This document shows positions 17,713 to 25,599 of a stretch of 30,727 nucleotides of DNA, piece after piece. The position numbers and the translations under genes are program-made. Below the pieces are notes generated by a model. It saw nothing but the letters and a program-made list of their open reading frames with translations, was not told the DNA's origin and ran no database searches. Origin of the DNA: a virus; IMG/VR virus record IMGVR_UViG_3300032173_000023, positions 1 to 30,727 of that record, one strand, 5' to 3'. Position 1 is the first letter of the stretch. Each line of letters begins with the position of its first letter.

Positions 17713-18048
17713 ATGTTACAACCTCAACAACTATTTGTTAGCTGGGATGGGACAGACTGGCGTCAGTCCCCCTTCAAGTGGGAAGATTCCCTTGAAGATT
17801 CTCAGACGTATATGATTTCTCAGACAAACTCTTTTGCCTACGGGATTCTATCCCCGACCGACTGGTATGTCACCCGTGAAGTAGAGACAGGTTTTTCGGT
17901 TCCAGCGGACATTACTGCTTGGAGACAGGCAATTCGTGACTCTGCCGAAGAAAAAGCGGTGCTGGTTGAAGCCTGTGAGACAAAAGACGACCTAAGTACC
18001 TACACTCAGAGCGAAGAATATTTGTTCTGGCCTGACCAACCTGTTTGA
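17713..18048 (+). CDS. Putative tail assembly chaperone
   Basis: 111 aa. The C-terminal half, SPTDWYVTREVETGFSVPAD, then ITAWRQAIRDSAEEKA and a LSTYTQSEEYLFWP ending, follows the pattern of a phage tail-assembly-chaperone family (TDWYV-RE-ETG--VP--V--WRQAIRD). The first 45 residues are aromatic-rich and not recognisable. It lies immediately upstream of the short collagen fibre at 18109, separated by a GGGTAAAA leader. Its presence with the other chaperone at 16269 suggests that different fibres have different folding helpers. Family call moderate; the coding frame is clear. Confidence 0.7.
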   Translation: MLQPQQLFVSWDGTDWRQSPFKWEDSLEDSQTYMISQTNSFAYGILSPTDWYVTREVETGFSVPADITAWRQAIRDSAEEKAVLVEACETKDDLSTYTQSEEYLFWPDQPV

Positions 18049-18059
18049 ACCACGAAGTG

Positions 18060-18067
18060 GGGTAAAA
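18060..18067 (+). promoter_or_regulatory. GGGTAAAA box (putative late promoter)
   Basis: Exact box 49 nt before the ATG at 18109, AGC after exactly 11 nt. The whole leader (GATAGCGTGACC...TTTACTGA-ATG) closely matches that of the fibre gene at 15367, at the same 49-nt spacing. Confidence 0.6.
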
Positions 18068-18108
18068 TACAGGAAGATAGCGTGACCCTAGAGTAACCAT
18101 TTACTGAC

Positions 18109-18555
18109 ATGGCCTTAGACAAAGTTAAACTCTTAAACGACACTGGCGTAGTTGCGGGTGCTTACATCAACCCAAACCTTACGGTAACAGCCCAAGGTCG
18201 AATCACAAGTATTGTCTCAGACCCGACCCCTGGACCAACTGGACCAACAGGGCCGGGCGGGCCGGGCGGGCCACCTGGGCCAACAGGGCCGGGCGGGCCA
18301 CCTGGGCCACCTGGGCCAACGCAATTCACTGCTGGACAAGTGGGGGCGTACGTATTTGCGGGAGTGCCCTCAGTCGGCTACGATTTCCTGGGTCTGGGGA
18401 CCGATATCAGCGGCATTTCGCTAATCGCATCTAATGCGAACGGGGAACGGCAAGGCGGCGTACTGGGCGGATCTTGGAGGCTAATGGGGGCTACTGGCTC
18501 TATCGGTTCAAATTATGCCGAGGCCGGGACAACACTATGGTTGAGAATTGCATAA
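18109..18555 (+). CDS. Short collagen-like fibre, paralogous N-terminus
   Basis: 148 aa. The first 40 residues (KVKLLNDTGVVAGAYINPNL, TVTAQGRITSIVSDPTPGPT) match the fibre at 15367, including an exact 38-nt DNA identity at 18196-18233. About ten Gly-X-Y triplets follow (GPT, GPG, GPP types; residues about 42-71). They are richer in Pro-Pro and Gly than the other fibres. The C-terminal 75 residues (GQVGAYVFAGVPSVGYDFLG, GSWRLMG, TTLWLRIA) resemble a small domain found at the ends of other phage fibres. It is a short fibre or a swappable tip carrier. The N-terminal identity suggests the same attachment site on the virion as the 298-aa fibre. Confidence 0.8.
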   Translation: MALDKVKLLNDTGVVAGAYINPNLTVTAQGRITSIVSDPTPGPTGPTGPGGPGGPPGPTGPGGPPGPPGPTQFTAGQVGAYVFAGVPSVGYDFLGLGTDISGISLIASNANGERQGGVLGGSWRLMGATGSIGSNYAEAGTTLWLRIA

Positions 18556-18599
18556 CTCGCACAATCAATAAATTCACAAGTTAAATCACCAAACCCCGA

Positions 18600-18607
18600 G
18601 GGTAAAA
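18600..18607 (+). promoter_or_regulatory. GGGTAAAA box (putative late promoter)
   Basis: Exact box 45 nt before the ATG at 18645, AGC after exactly 11 nt. It shares ACCCCGAGGGTAAAATAAGG with the leader at 15312. Confidence 0.6.
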
Positions 18608-18644
18608 TAAGGGAAGATAGCCAGCAGACTAAAAGGGTACCGTA

Positions 18645-21600
18645 ATGTCAACTCTTATTTTCCCTTCGTCACCGTTTAATGGACAGGTTTACCCTGAGCA
18701 GCCGATTCCTGGCGTCAACCAATATATTTACAACGCTCAGGCGAACACTTGGGAACTGACTACGGGAGACGGTCCCTGCTGCCCAGGCGTTTTCTTGGCG
18801 GACGAGCAAGACAACATTTGGTCTTGTAACACTTTGCCTCCGGGCGAAGCAGCTAATAATTTCCTAGTAGGGCATTGTGCTGGTGCCAATCTGTCGCTGG
18901 TAGGTACCTTCTACTCGAAACAAGACAACATATTTATTGGAGAATGCTCTGGATTTAGCGCTGGAACGGGCGGGGCAATTGGGCCCGAGGAGCAAGTTAG
19001 GGACGGGTTGATCGGGAATGTTAATGGTAACTTCTTTGCTGGCAGGTTAGCTGGCTACTGCCTGACCCAAGGTTCGCACAACAACTTCTTTGGAGGAAGC
19101 GCAGGCCGCCTCTCAACGGCTGGATCGTACAACAACTTTTTAGGACTCGGGGCGGGGTTATGCGTCACCGGGTCAAATAACAATTTCTTTGGAAGCTACG
19201 CGGGAGGGGGAGATTTCCCGATTGCTGACGCCGCTGGAATGGTTGATTCAACCGCCGAAAACACGGCGAGCCACAACAACTTCATGGGATCGGAGGCGGG
19301 CAGGCTTAACGTGTCTGGTGGTTGTAACAATTTCTTTGGACGCCAGGCAGGTTTTTCAAATAATACAGGGGAACATAATAATTTTATAGGGGATAGAACA
19401 GGTTGCGACAACACCAGTGGAAGTTTTAATAACTTCTTTGGCTTTCGAGCAGGGAAATACAACACTACAGGTTTAGGTAATAACTTTGTTGGTCCTGGTG
19501 CAGGAAGAAACAACACTACAGGTTTAGGTAATAACTTTATCGGAATTAGCGCCGGTCAAAATGAGAACGGTGTGTGTAACACCTATGTTGGCTTTTACTC
19601 CGGGAAGGGGGCTTCGAGTGCTAGGTTAACAGGCTGGGAATTAGTCAGCGCTACTACCTTACCTGGTCAAATAGACAAATACTACTACAGTGTAAATTTC
19701 ACTACGACAAGCGGAACCCAAATACAAGGGTGGGTTATTCGGGATGACGGGGTTTTAGATTTAGTTGATGGCGAAAACATACTTGTTTCTTTGTTAGGAC
19801 CTGTAATTGACGGTGAAACCGCTGTAATTCCTGGCAATCAAATCGGGGGGTCAAGTCCTGCGGATGACGCGACTGTAACTCTTTTTTCTGGGCCGAGTAC
19901 AAATGCCAATGAAAACTTAATTGCGATCGGCACTTGCGCAGCTAGTGACAACTACGGGGATTCCTTTAGCAACATCGCTATTGGAAACTACGCGGGCCAA
20001 TACACAAGTTACGACGGCGAGTTTAACCACATTTTTATTGGAACCCTAGCTGGTCAAATGGCTTTTGGCGGTTTCTACAACATCTATATTGGAGGATCCG
20101 CAGGCCAGTGCGCTGGCGGAGAGGGGAGTTTTTCAAACACCTTTATTGGGACTTACGCTGGTAGGTTAGCAGCAAACAGTTTTTACCAAACCTTTGTAGG
20201 CGCTTACTCTGGTATATCTGTTGTAAATCCCAACGGTTGGACAGGACCTGGAAACCAGTTGTTTGGAGCTTTTTCTGGCTACGCCCTGACAACGGGAGTT
20301 GCAAACTCGATGTTTGGTTCTTATGCCGGGTATTGTGCTACAACGGGAACCTACAACAGTTTCTTTGGTGTTTCCGCTGGCGAAGGTTTTACAACTGGCT
20401 CTTGCAATGCGATTTTTGGCTCTAACTCCGGGACTCAATCTTACTACGACGCTGGATTTGCGGGGAACCCTGCGGGTCCGAGAAGCTCCACAGGAAGTAA
20501 CAACACGAATATTGGATCACGGTCGGGGACCTTCCAGCCAGGGGACTCTTCCGGAAACGTGGCCGTAGGGTATAAGAGCAACACCGGAACTTTGTATGGC
20601 CTTTGCGCCTTGTCTGTTGTCCCCTCAACAGCCGTGCCTTCGGAGGCTTACTGTAGTTATGTGATTTCGACCGATTGCGTCTCGACTGCGTCCCTTTGTG
20701 GGGGGGACCCAGGTCTTATCAAAGTCTTCCGGGATGGCGCAGGAACAGTGTGTGATGTTTCCGTTATTGACCCTGGATTCCGCCAGCAATACAGAACTTT
20801 TACTTGCATTCCCGGTACCCTTATCGGCGGTGCATCTGCAGACGATTTACCAATCGCGTCAAGAACTTTATTTAGCAGCAACGATACCTGCAACTTTGAA
20901 AACACCCTTATCGGCCCGTACGCTGGTCAAATGACTGCTTTTGGGACCAGGAATTTCTTCGGCGGTTTTAGAGCTGGCGGATGGAGCGGAGACTACGCCG
21001 CAGATAACGTGGCTATTGGCTCCTATGCAGGTTTCTGCATGGGTGGCTCATATAACATTGCCATCGGCTCTTGTGCAGGATATCACAACACTGCGGGAGA
21101 GAGCAATAACTTCATAGGTAATTCTGCAGGATTCTGCAACACCTCTGGAACTAATAATAACTTCTTTGGTTCTTTTGCAGGATTCTGCAACACCATTGGA
21201 GAGGAAAACAACTTCTTTGGTGAGAGTGCGGGATATTCCAACACTACCGGAAGTCATAATAACTTCTTTGGTGAGAGTGCGGGATATTCCAACACCACTG
21301 GAAATTATAATAACTTCTTTGGTTCTCTTACAGGATTCTGCAACACCTCTGGGTCCTACAACAACTTCACAGGGTTTTGGACTGGTCGCTGCAACACAAC
21401 AGGCTGCTACAACAACTTTTACGGTTCTATTGCTGGCGAACGAAACACAACCGGTTGCTACAATACGTTCGTTGGCTACCTGGCGGGACAGTTCAATACC
21501 ACTGGTAATCGCAACAGTTTCTTTGGCCACCTGGCCGGTCAGTGCGCAACCGGTTCCTTTAATGTAGCCATTGGAAATGGAGCCCTTCGGGATAGCTCAG

Positions 21601-22220
21601 GGTGTTATAACGCCGCCCTCGGTCATTTCGCCGGAGGAGTTGGAAACCGACCCGGTTGTTGCAACATTTACGTCGGATACTACTCGGGGCCAATTCCTGG
21701 CGGACAAACTGGAGCAAACAACACCTACATTGGGTACAGGGCTGGCTGTGCGACGGCACTTAGCTCAACTTCCGCAAACAACATCTTAATCGGCTGTTTA
21801 GCCGGTGGAGACGCTGTCGCTACAATAACCACCCAATCTAACCAAATCGTTGTTGGAAACAACGCTCACACTGACGCTTTCATCAAAATCAACTGGACCG
21901 TAACCTCTGACGGACGGGACAAAACCTGCGTCTCGCAGATTTCCCATGGTCGTGACTTCCTGCAGAAACTTGAGCCTGTGCAATTCAACTGGAAAGATCG
22001 CGAGTCCGGTGAAGTTACCGACGAGAAACCTCGTTACGGTTTCTTAGCTCAGCAAGTTCTGGATGCAGAAGGTGAACCTTCCATTCTCGTGGATGACTCT
22101 GACTCCGAACACCTGAAACTGCGAGAATCAATGATGATTCCGGTCCTATTTAAAATCGTTCAGGAAATGGATGAGGAACTTCGCGCCCTTCGCGCCGAAG
22201 TGGATGCCTTGCGAAGGTAA
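18645..22220 (+). CDS. NNFFG-repeat tail fibre with S74 intramolecular chaperone
   Basis: 1191 aa. After a distinct N-terminus (PFNGQVYPEQPIPGVNQYIY), most of the protein is a repeat of 17 residues with consensus AG-C/S-NTTG--NNFFGS, as expected for a regular trimeric beta-fibre. Cys is unusually frequent. Two non-repeat inserts (about 324-420 and about 658-748) interrupt the array and resemble each other. The C-terminal roughly 105 residues are a peptidase S74 chaperone: Ser1088 in VTSDGRDKTC, then FLQKLEPVQFNWKD, RYGFLAQQVLDAEGEPSILV and a final coiled coil LFKIVQEMDEELRALRAEVD. In this family the domain drives trimerisation and then cleaves itself off before that Ser. It probably forms a mature fibre after release. 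The stop codon overlaps an AGGTAAAA box. Confidence 0.88.
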   Translation: MSTLIFPSSPFNGQVYPEQPIPGVNQYIYNAQANTWELTTGDGPCCPGVFLADEQDNIWSCNTLPPGEAANNFLVGHCAGANLSLVGTFYSKQDNIFIGECSGFSAGTGGAIGPEEQVRDGLIGNVNGNFFAGRLAGYCLTQGSHNNFFGGSAGRLSTAGSYNNFLGLGAGLCVTGSNNNFFGSYAGGGDFPIADAAGMVDSTAENTASHNNFMGSEAGRLNVSGGCNNFFGRQAGFSNNTGEHNNFIGDRTGCDNTSGSFNNFFGFRAGKYNTTGLGNNFVGPGAGRNNTTGLGNNFIGISAGQNENGVCNTYVGFYSGKGASSARLTGWELVSATTLPGQIDKYYYSVNFTTTSGTQIQGWVIRDDGVLDLVDGENILVSLLGPVIDGETAVIPGNQIGGSSPADDATVTLFSGPSTNANENLIAIGTCAASDNYGDSFSNIAIGNYAGQYTSYDGEFNHIFIGTLAGQMAFGGFYNIYIGGSAGQCAGGEGSFSNTFIGTYAGRLAANSFYQTFVGAYSGISVVNPNGWTGPGNQLFGAFSGYALTTGVANSMFGSYAGYCATTGTYNSFFGVSAGEGFTTGSCNAIFGSNSGTQSYYDAGFAGNPAGPRSSTGSNNTNIGSRSGTFQPGDSSGNVAVGYKSNTGTLYGLCALSVVPSTAVPSEAYCSYVISTDCVSTASLCGGDPGLIKVFRDGAGTVCDVSVIDPGFRQQYRTFTCIPGTLIGGASADDLPIASRTLFSSNDTCNFENTLIGPYAGQMTAFGTRNFFGGFRAGGWSGDYAADNVAIGSYAGFCMGGSYNIAIGSCAGYHNTAGESNNFIGNSAGFCNTSGTNNNFFGSFAGFCNTIGEENNFFGESAGYSNTTGSHNNFFGESAGYSNTTGNYNNFFGSLTGFCNTSGSYNNFTGFWTGRCNTTGCYNNFYGSIAGERNTTGCYNTFVGYLAGQFNTTGNRNSFFGHLAGQCATGSFNVAIGNGALRDSSGCYNAALGHFAGGVGNRPGCCNIYVGYYSGPIPGGQTGANNTYIGYRAGCATALSSTSANNILIGCLAGGDAVATITTQSNQIVVGNNAHTDAFIKINWTVTSDGRDKTCVSQISHGRDFLQKLEPVQFNWKDRESGEVTDEKPRYGFLAQQVLDAEGEPSILVDDSDSEHLKLRESMMIPVLFKIVQEMDEELRALRAEVDALRR
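21075..21533 (+). repeat. Tandem 51-nt repeats encoding 17-residue NNFFG units
   Basis: Nine consecutive in-frame 51-nt units begin at 21075, 21126, 21177 and so on. The fourth and fifth units (21228-21278, 21279-21329) are very similar in DNA, pointing to recent duplication. Diverged units of the same repeat continue on either side and in two earlier blocks (about 19057-19605 and 19920-20570). Confidence 0.85.
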
Positions 22221-22222
22221 AA
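22215..22222 (+). promoter_or_regulatory. AGGTAAAA box (variant) overlapping a stop codon
   Basis: AGGTAAAATAAAG spans the TAA stop of the 1191-aa fibre, 72 nt before the chosen sulfotransferase ATG. It has one mismatch to the box, and AGC is absent at the 11-nt spacing. Confidence 0.35.
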
Positions 22223-22286
22223 TAAAGCTTTGACCAGTTGCTTCTACACTGACTCGAACCAACTTCAACCATCTGACAAACCTAAC

Positions 22287-23114
22287 ATGCAAAAGCGTTA
22301 TTACTTCATGGCTGGGCTGCCCCGTTCAGGTAGCACCTTGCTCTCCTCTCTGCTCAATCAAAATCCACAAATTTGCTCAGGGCCGAGTAGCCCGGTTCTT
22401 TCAACAATGTTCGCTCTTGAGTCCCATCTTGGTCAAGATGAGCTTTTCAATGGGTTCCCCAAGCCTGAGCAAGCAAAGAACATGATTGCTAGCGTAATCG
22501 ACCAGTTTTATTCCGACGTTGAAAAACCAGTTGTTATCGACAAGAATCGTGCGTGGGCATCACGGATTCCTTATATTGAGGGGTACATTGGACAGAAAGC
22601 AAAGATTATCTGCCCTGTGCGGGACATTGAGGAAATTCTTACTTCAATGATTACAATGATTCGCAGAAACCCTTATCAAGAAGGAAACCCTCGTATCAAC
22701 TTTGTAGACGAACAGCTGATTAAAAACAATATTCCTTTGACGGATGTCAACCGCTGCAACTTCCTGATAAGTCCTCAAGGAATTTTGGGACAATCACTAA
22801 ACTCCACTCGGGATTGCATGGGGGATAAGACACGTAATCGCCTTCACTTTGTAGAGTATAAAGATCTTGTGGAAAGACCGCAAGAAACCCTCAACAAACT
22901 CTATGAGTTCCTTGGCGAAGAACCGTTTGAACACGATTTCCAAAATGTTGAGAACGTTCATCGTGAACGTGACCTTATTACCTACGGTGTCGCAGACATG
23001 CACGAAGTTCGATCAGAAGTGAAGGCTACTGCACCGTCGCCCGAATCAATCCTGCCGAAGCAAGTTCTTGACGGCTGCCAAGGAATGGACTTCTGGCGTC
23101 GCGCCATTATCTGA
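22287..23114 (+). CDS. Sulfotransferase family protein
   Basis: 275 aa from the ATG at 22287; an upstream in-frame TTG at 22230 exists, but the family fold starts at this ATG. The PAPS-binding loop is GLPRSGSTLLSSLL (10-23). The second phosphate-binding motif is PVRDIEEILTSM (110-121), with Arg112 and a downstream Ser as in sulfotransferases. VVIDKNRAWASRIPYIEGYI and the EYKDLVERPQETLNKLYEFL segment are also typical. It should move a sulfuryl group from PAPS to a hydroxyl or amine; the substrate cannot be read from sequence. It lies between a fibre gene and a glycosyltransferase, so candidates are fibre glycans, fibre tyrosines or host surface sugars, all by inference. Confidence 0.88.
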   Translation: MQKRYYFMAGLPRSGSTLLSSLLNQNPQICSGPSSPVLSTMFALESHLGQDELFNGFPKPEQAKNMIASVIDQFYSDVEKPVVIDKNRAWASRIPYIEGYIGQKAKIICPVRDIEEILTSMITMIRRNPYQEGNPRINFVDEQLIKNNIPLTDVNRCNFLISPQGILGQSLNSTRDCMGDKTRNRLHFVEYKDLVERPQETLNKLYEFLGEEPFEHDFQNVENVHRERDLITYGVADMHEVRSEVKATAPSPESILPKQVLDGCQGMDFWRRAII

Positions 23115-23122
23115 CCTACACA

Positions 23123-23130
23123 GGGTAAAA
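23123..23130 (+). promoter_or_regulatory. GGGTAAAA box (putative late promoter)
   Basis: Exact box in a 42-nt gap, 34 nt before the ATG at 23157. ACC stands where other copies have AGC. Confidence 0.55.
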
Positions 23131-23156
23131 ATAGTTCACAAACCTATCCCCACATC

Positions 23157-23468
23157 ATGGCTAAAACTCAAAGAACACCTCATCCGCCTATCGGTCGTGC
23201 CGGACGTCTTGGCCACCTTGGCACAGAACAAACCGACTCTGACAAGGCAGCCAAGCAAGTTGGCACCGCAATGGACAGCGTTACTTTAATTAACAATCTG
23301 ATTGCTGCGGGTGGTCGTTCTGAGCAAGAGCTGAAGACCATCAGTAGAAACGTCGAGCACCTCAAGATTGTGATCAACCGTGACGTAGTTAAGAACTCAA
23401 CTGAGGATTTAGCTCCTTTGAATGCAGCGATCGAGGCCGGTCAAACTTTCATGACTGCTGAAGTCTGA
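23157..23468 (+). CDS. Hypothetical small protein
   Basis: 103 aa from the ATG at 23157. The first 35 residues are basic, with Pro, Gly and His (AKTQRTPHPPIGRAGRLGHL), and probably flexible. Residues 36-103 look helical and amphipathic (AAKQVGTAMDSVTLINNLIA, RSEQELKTISRNVEHLKIVI, LAPLNAAIEAGQTFMTAEV). No catalytic motif, membrane segment or signal peptide is seen. It has its own GGGTAAAA box, which groups it with virion or late genes. It stands alone between sulfotransferase and glycosyltransferase, 42 nt on each side. Family not recognised. A small structural or assembly protein is the simplest guess. Confidence 0.7.
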   Translation: MAKTQRTPHPPIGRAGRLGHLGTEQTDSDKAAKQVGTAMDSVTLINNLIAAGGRSEQELKTISRNVEHLKIVINRDVVKNSTEDLAPLNAAIEAGQTFMTAEV

Positions 23469-23510
23469 GTCTTCCCTTCCTAAACCAAATAGTAACAAAC
23501 TCCACTCAAA

Positions 23511-24407
23511 ATGTCTAACAACTACTGCATTTTTCAAGTCCAGGGGGGCCTGGGTAAGCACATCGTTTCAACCGCCGTTGCCCAAGTAATCAAGCGCACT
23601 TATCCTGAGCGTCAACTTATCGTTATCGCAGCATGGCCGGAAATTTTCACGAACCTTCCGTTCGTAGATAGAGTTTACCAGCTTGGTAGCACACAATATT
23701 TCTACGACGATTACGTTAAGGGTCGCGATTCGAAGTTCTTCATTCAAGAGCCATATTTCGTAGACAGCCATATTAACAAGAAGCTCCCTCTTGTTGAGTC
23801 TTGGTGCAAACTCTACAACCTGGACTACCAAGGTGAAACCCCCGTTGTGAAGATTAACCCGCAGCAAAGAAGCGCCATTACCAATTTCTACAAGTCTGAA
23901 AAACCAATCTTGTTGATTCAGACGGGAGGTGGAATGTATATGTCGGAGCGTCCTTACTCGTGGGCGAGGGATATGCCCCAAGATGTTGCGCAAAAAGTTG
24001 TTGACCACTTCTCACGAAAATATCAAGTACTTCAAGTTACACGAGCCAAGGGTTACAGACTGAACAACGTTACAATCCAGGACAGGAAAATCAGCAATGT
24101 GGAGTTGGTTGGTTTGTTAGAATGCACGAGCAAGCGACTCCTAATTGATTCATGCCTCCAACACGCCGCCGCAGCGCTGAATCTCCCTTCTACGGTGCTT
24201 TGGCAAGCGACTTCGCCGGTAATCTTTGGTCACTCACTCCATGATAACATCTCGGCAAAACCGAAAGAGAACGAAAGACTTCCTTGGTCTGTATATTTCG
24301 ATTACCAATTTGACCAGAACGACCAGGAGTTTCCTTACGAAGATGAGGATCTGATAGACATGTATAATCTAGATGAGATTATTGCCTCACTGGAAGCCGA
24401 GGGGTAA
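23511..24407 (+). CDS. Glycosyltransferase family 9-like protein
   Basis: 298 aa. The N-terminal Rossmann half holds QVQGGLGKHIVSTAVAQVIK (9-28) and a LIVIAAWPEIFTNLPFVDRV segment. The C-terminal half holds PILLIQTGGGMY, SYWARDMP-like PYSWARDMP, and RLLIDSCLQHAAAALNLPST followed by VLW, the heptosyltransferase-type donor-binding region (D-S-H-AAAL-P-T-LW). It should use a nucleotide sugar donor. The acceptor is unknown: host LPS, phage fibre, or another phage product. An acidic tail (EDEDLIDMYNLDEI) ends the protein. It is the last + strand gene before the only inverted gene. Family call by motifs; the exact sugar cannot be assigned. Confidence 0.8.
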   Translation: MSNNYCIFQVQGGLGKHIVSTAVAQVIKRTYPERQLIVIAAWPEIFTNLPFVDRVYQLGSTQYFYDDYVKGRDSKFFIQEPYFVDSHINKKLPLVESWCKLYNLDYQGETPVVKINPQQRSAITNFYKSEKPILLIQTGGGMYMSERPYSWARDMPQDVAQKVVDHFSRKYQVLQVTRAKGYRLNNVTIQDRKISNVELVGLLECTSKRLLIDSCLQHAAAALNLPSTVLWQATSPVIFGHSLHDNISAKPKENERLPWSVYFDYQFDQNDQEFPYEDEDLIDMYNLDEIIASLEAEG

Positions 24408-24418
24408 GCCAGCCCCTC
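24399..24418. terminator. Possible bidirectional hairpin between convergent genes
   Basis: GAGGGG (24399-24404) pairs with CCCCTC (24413-24418) around an 8-nt loop. It spans the 9-nt gap between convergent stop codons, partly overlapping both gene ends. There is no T-run on either side, so intrinsic termination is doubtful. Confidence 0.35.
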
Positions 24419-25169
24419 AGAAGTCAAGGGTCAAATCTTCAGGGTCTCCTTTTGCAAAGCTTCCGTATAGTTCCGGCGGGGTTTCATAATCCCCGCAACC
24501 TTTACGGCGGTTTGCCGAAGCACACACTAAAGCAAACTCGGCCCTATCTTCATGGAAGTCTTGCCATCCGGACCAAAGGATGCTATCCTTAAATTTCTTG
24601 CCAGTGGGGGGACCAATCAAGGTAACGTCGGTGTACCTGAGACCGTTTGAAACCATAAAAGAGTCAGCAAGCTCAGCAAAGCTACAACCAACGTGGTCAA
24701 CATCTGTGCGATTCCCTTTCCTGAGCACCTTACCAGTCAGGTAACACTCAGTTGGCATTGAAGCGACGGCTCTGAAACTCTTTAACTGCCCTAAGACAGC
24801 GTTGCGCATTGCTGCTTTGACTGCATTAAAGTGTTTTTCCTCTGGTGTTGCCGAAGTCTTTATCTTCTTCACCGGATATAGGGCATCCACCAACTTGGAC
24901 TTGGAGACAGGTTGCTTTGAGCCATTCAACTCCAAGCTAATCATCTTTACTTTGTGACCACCTGCAATGTCAATGTTTCGCAAATATATTAGAACTTCCG
25001 GGTCGTTTGAAAGCTTTAGCCATTGCTCTGTCAGCCTGCATGATCTTAGTATGAACTCTCGGGGTTCCCCAATGATGCGACTATTGGCCCTGTGGTTACC
25101 AATAATCCGACCTAGTTTATCTGAATATTCCCCCTTGTTGAGGGTAAATGTAGTTTTTCCGATTGACAT
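24417..25169 (-). CDS. DCL/DUF3223-like protein with HNH-like C-terminus
   Basis: 250 aa, the only minus-strand gene in the window. The ATG at 25169 is preferred over an in-frame TTG two codons upstream. The N-terminal half (IGKTTFTLNKGEYSDKLGRI, NDPEVLIYLRNIDIAGGHKV, KQPVSKSKLVDALYPVKK) looks like the DCL/DUF3223 group. The C-terminal half has CYLTGKVL, RTDVDHVGCSFAEL and ALVCASANRRKGCGDY. The C-x-x-TG, VDH and final N residues resemble a reduced HNH nuclease site, but I cannot confirm activity. A GGGTAAAG sequence lies 30 nt before the start on the same strand. The lone orientation suggests a later insertion or a mobile or moron gene. Function otherwise unknown. Confidence 0.75.
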   Translation of the reverse strand: MSIGKTTFTLNKGEYSDKLGRIIGNHRANSRIIGEPREFILRSCRLTEQWLKLSNDPEVLIYLRNIDIAGGHKVKMISLELNGSKQPVSKSKLVDALYPVKKIKTSATPEEKHFNAVKAAMRNAVLGQLKSFRAVASMPTECYLTGKVLRKGNRTDVDHVGCSFAELADSFMVSNGLRYTDVTLIGPPTGKKFKDSILWSGWQDFHEDRAEFALVCASANRRKGCGDYETPPELYGSFAKGDPEDLTLDF

Positions 25170-25191
25170 TATCAATAATGTATCTGATAAA

Positions 25192-25199
25192 CTTTACCC
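25192..25199 (-). promoter_or_regulatory. GGGTAAAG box upstream of the minus-strand gene
   Basis: On the minus strand this reads GGGTAAAG, one mismatch to the recurrent box, 30 nt before the ATG at 25169. The same bases supply the -35-like TTTACC of the divergent + strand promoter. Confidence 0.35.
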
Positions 25200-25220
25200 T
25201 TTGCCCCTCGAAGCTATAAT
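25193..25220 (+). promoter_or_regulatory. Sigma70-like promoter for the replication-type block
   Basis: TTTACC (25193-25198), a 16-nt spacer, then a perfect TATAAT (25215-25220), 23 nt before the GTG start at 25243. This is a host-type promoter in contrast to the GGGTAAAA leaders of the structural genes, consistent with early or middle expression. Confidence 0.5.
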
Positions 25221-25242
25221 AAGTTTGTAAGGTTTTTTACCG

Positions 25243-25599
25243 GTGTTCAGCTCTGTTGTTAGACATAGAACCGACCTGCAGTTCCTTGAAGGTACTGAGG
25301 TTGAATGCTCTGGTAGAGTCAAAGAGTTTAAGCCTCACGCTAAACGAAAAGACCTTGATTCGATCTTGTTGGTTAACTTAATTGTCACTCCTGTACCCCT
25401 AGGAGAATCCATATCCTTGGAGCACCTGTGGTTGTTAAGGAAGCAGTTTAGCAAAATCGGAAGGGTTCCTGAGTATAACGAGAGGGTAAGGCTACTGGGA
25501 ACGGTTTATTCCTATACACGTTTAGGTGGAAAGTCAATTGACCGGGGACTCTACGGAACCACAGATTTTGGCGTTATGCCTGTAGCTTATTTATTATGA
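25243..25599 (+). CDS. Small OB-fold-like protein (putative)
   Basis: 118 aa from GTG at 25243 (no better ATG lies upstream in the divergent gap). The sequence alternates strands: EVECSGRVKEFKPHAK, SILLVNLIVTPV, SLEHLWLLRKQFSKI, ERVRLLGTVYSYTRL. The arrangement of a V-x-GRV strand, an EHLWL helix and a second V-x-L-x-GTV strand is similar to small OB-fold nucleic-acid-binding proteins of phages. This is pattern-level and unconfirmed. Its TGA overlaps the ATG of the 59-aa ORF (ATGA), so the two are coupled. It begins the replication and metabolism block, which fits a DNA- or RNA-binding accessory, but no function is proven. Confidence 0.7.
   Translation: MFSSVVRHRTDLQFLEGTEVECSGRVKEFKPHAKRKDLDSILLVNLIVTPVPLGESISLEHLWLLRKQFSKIGRVPEYNERVRLLGTVYSYTRLGGKSIDRGLYGTTDFGVMPVAYLL

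Noticed and set aside
21075-21533. Regular repeat spacing resembling a CRISPR array
   Set aside because: The repeats are contiguous, in frame and protein-coding, with no unique spacers and no cas genes.
21048-21567. Overlapping minus- and plus-strand frames in the NNFFG array
   Set aside because: The 51-nt repeat period, a multiple of three, opens several frames. The chosen frame has the S74 domain and consistent motifs.
25140-25150. GGGTAAAT on the + strand near 25142
   Set aside because: It lies inside the minus-strand gene, differs from the box and precedes no + strand start at the usual distance.
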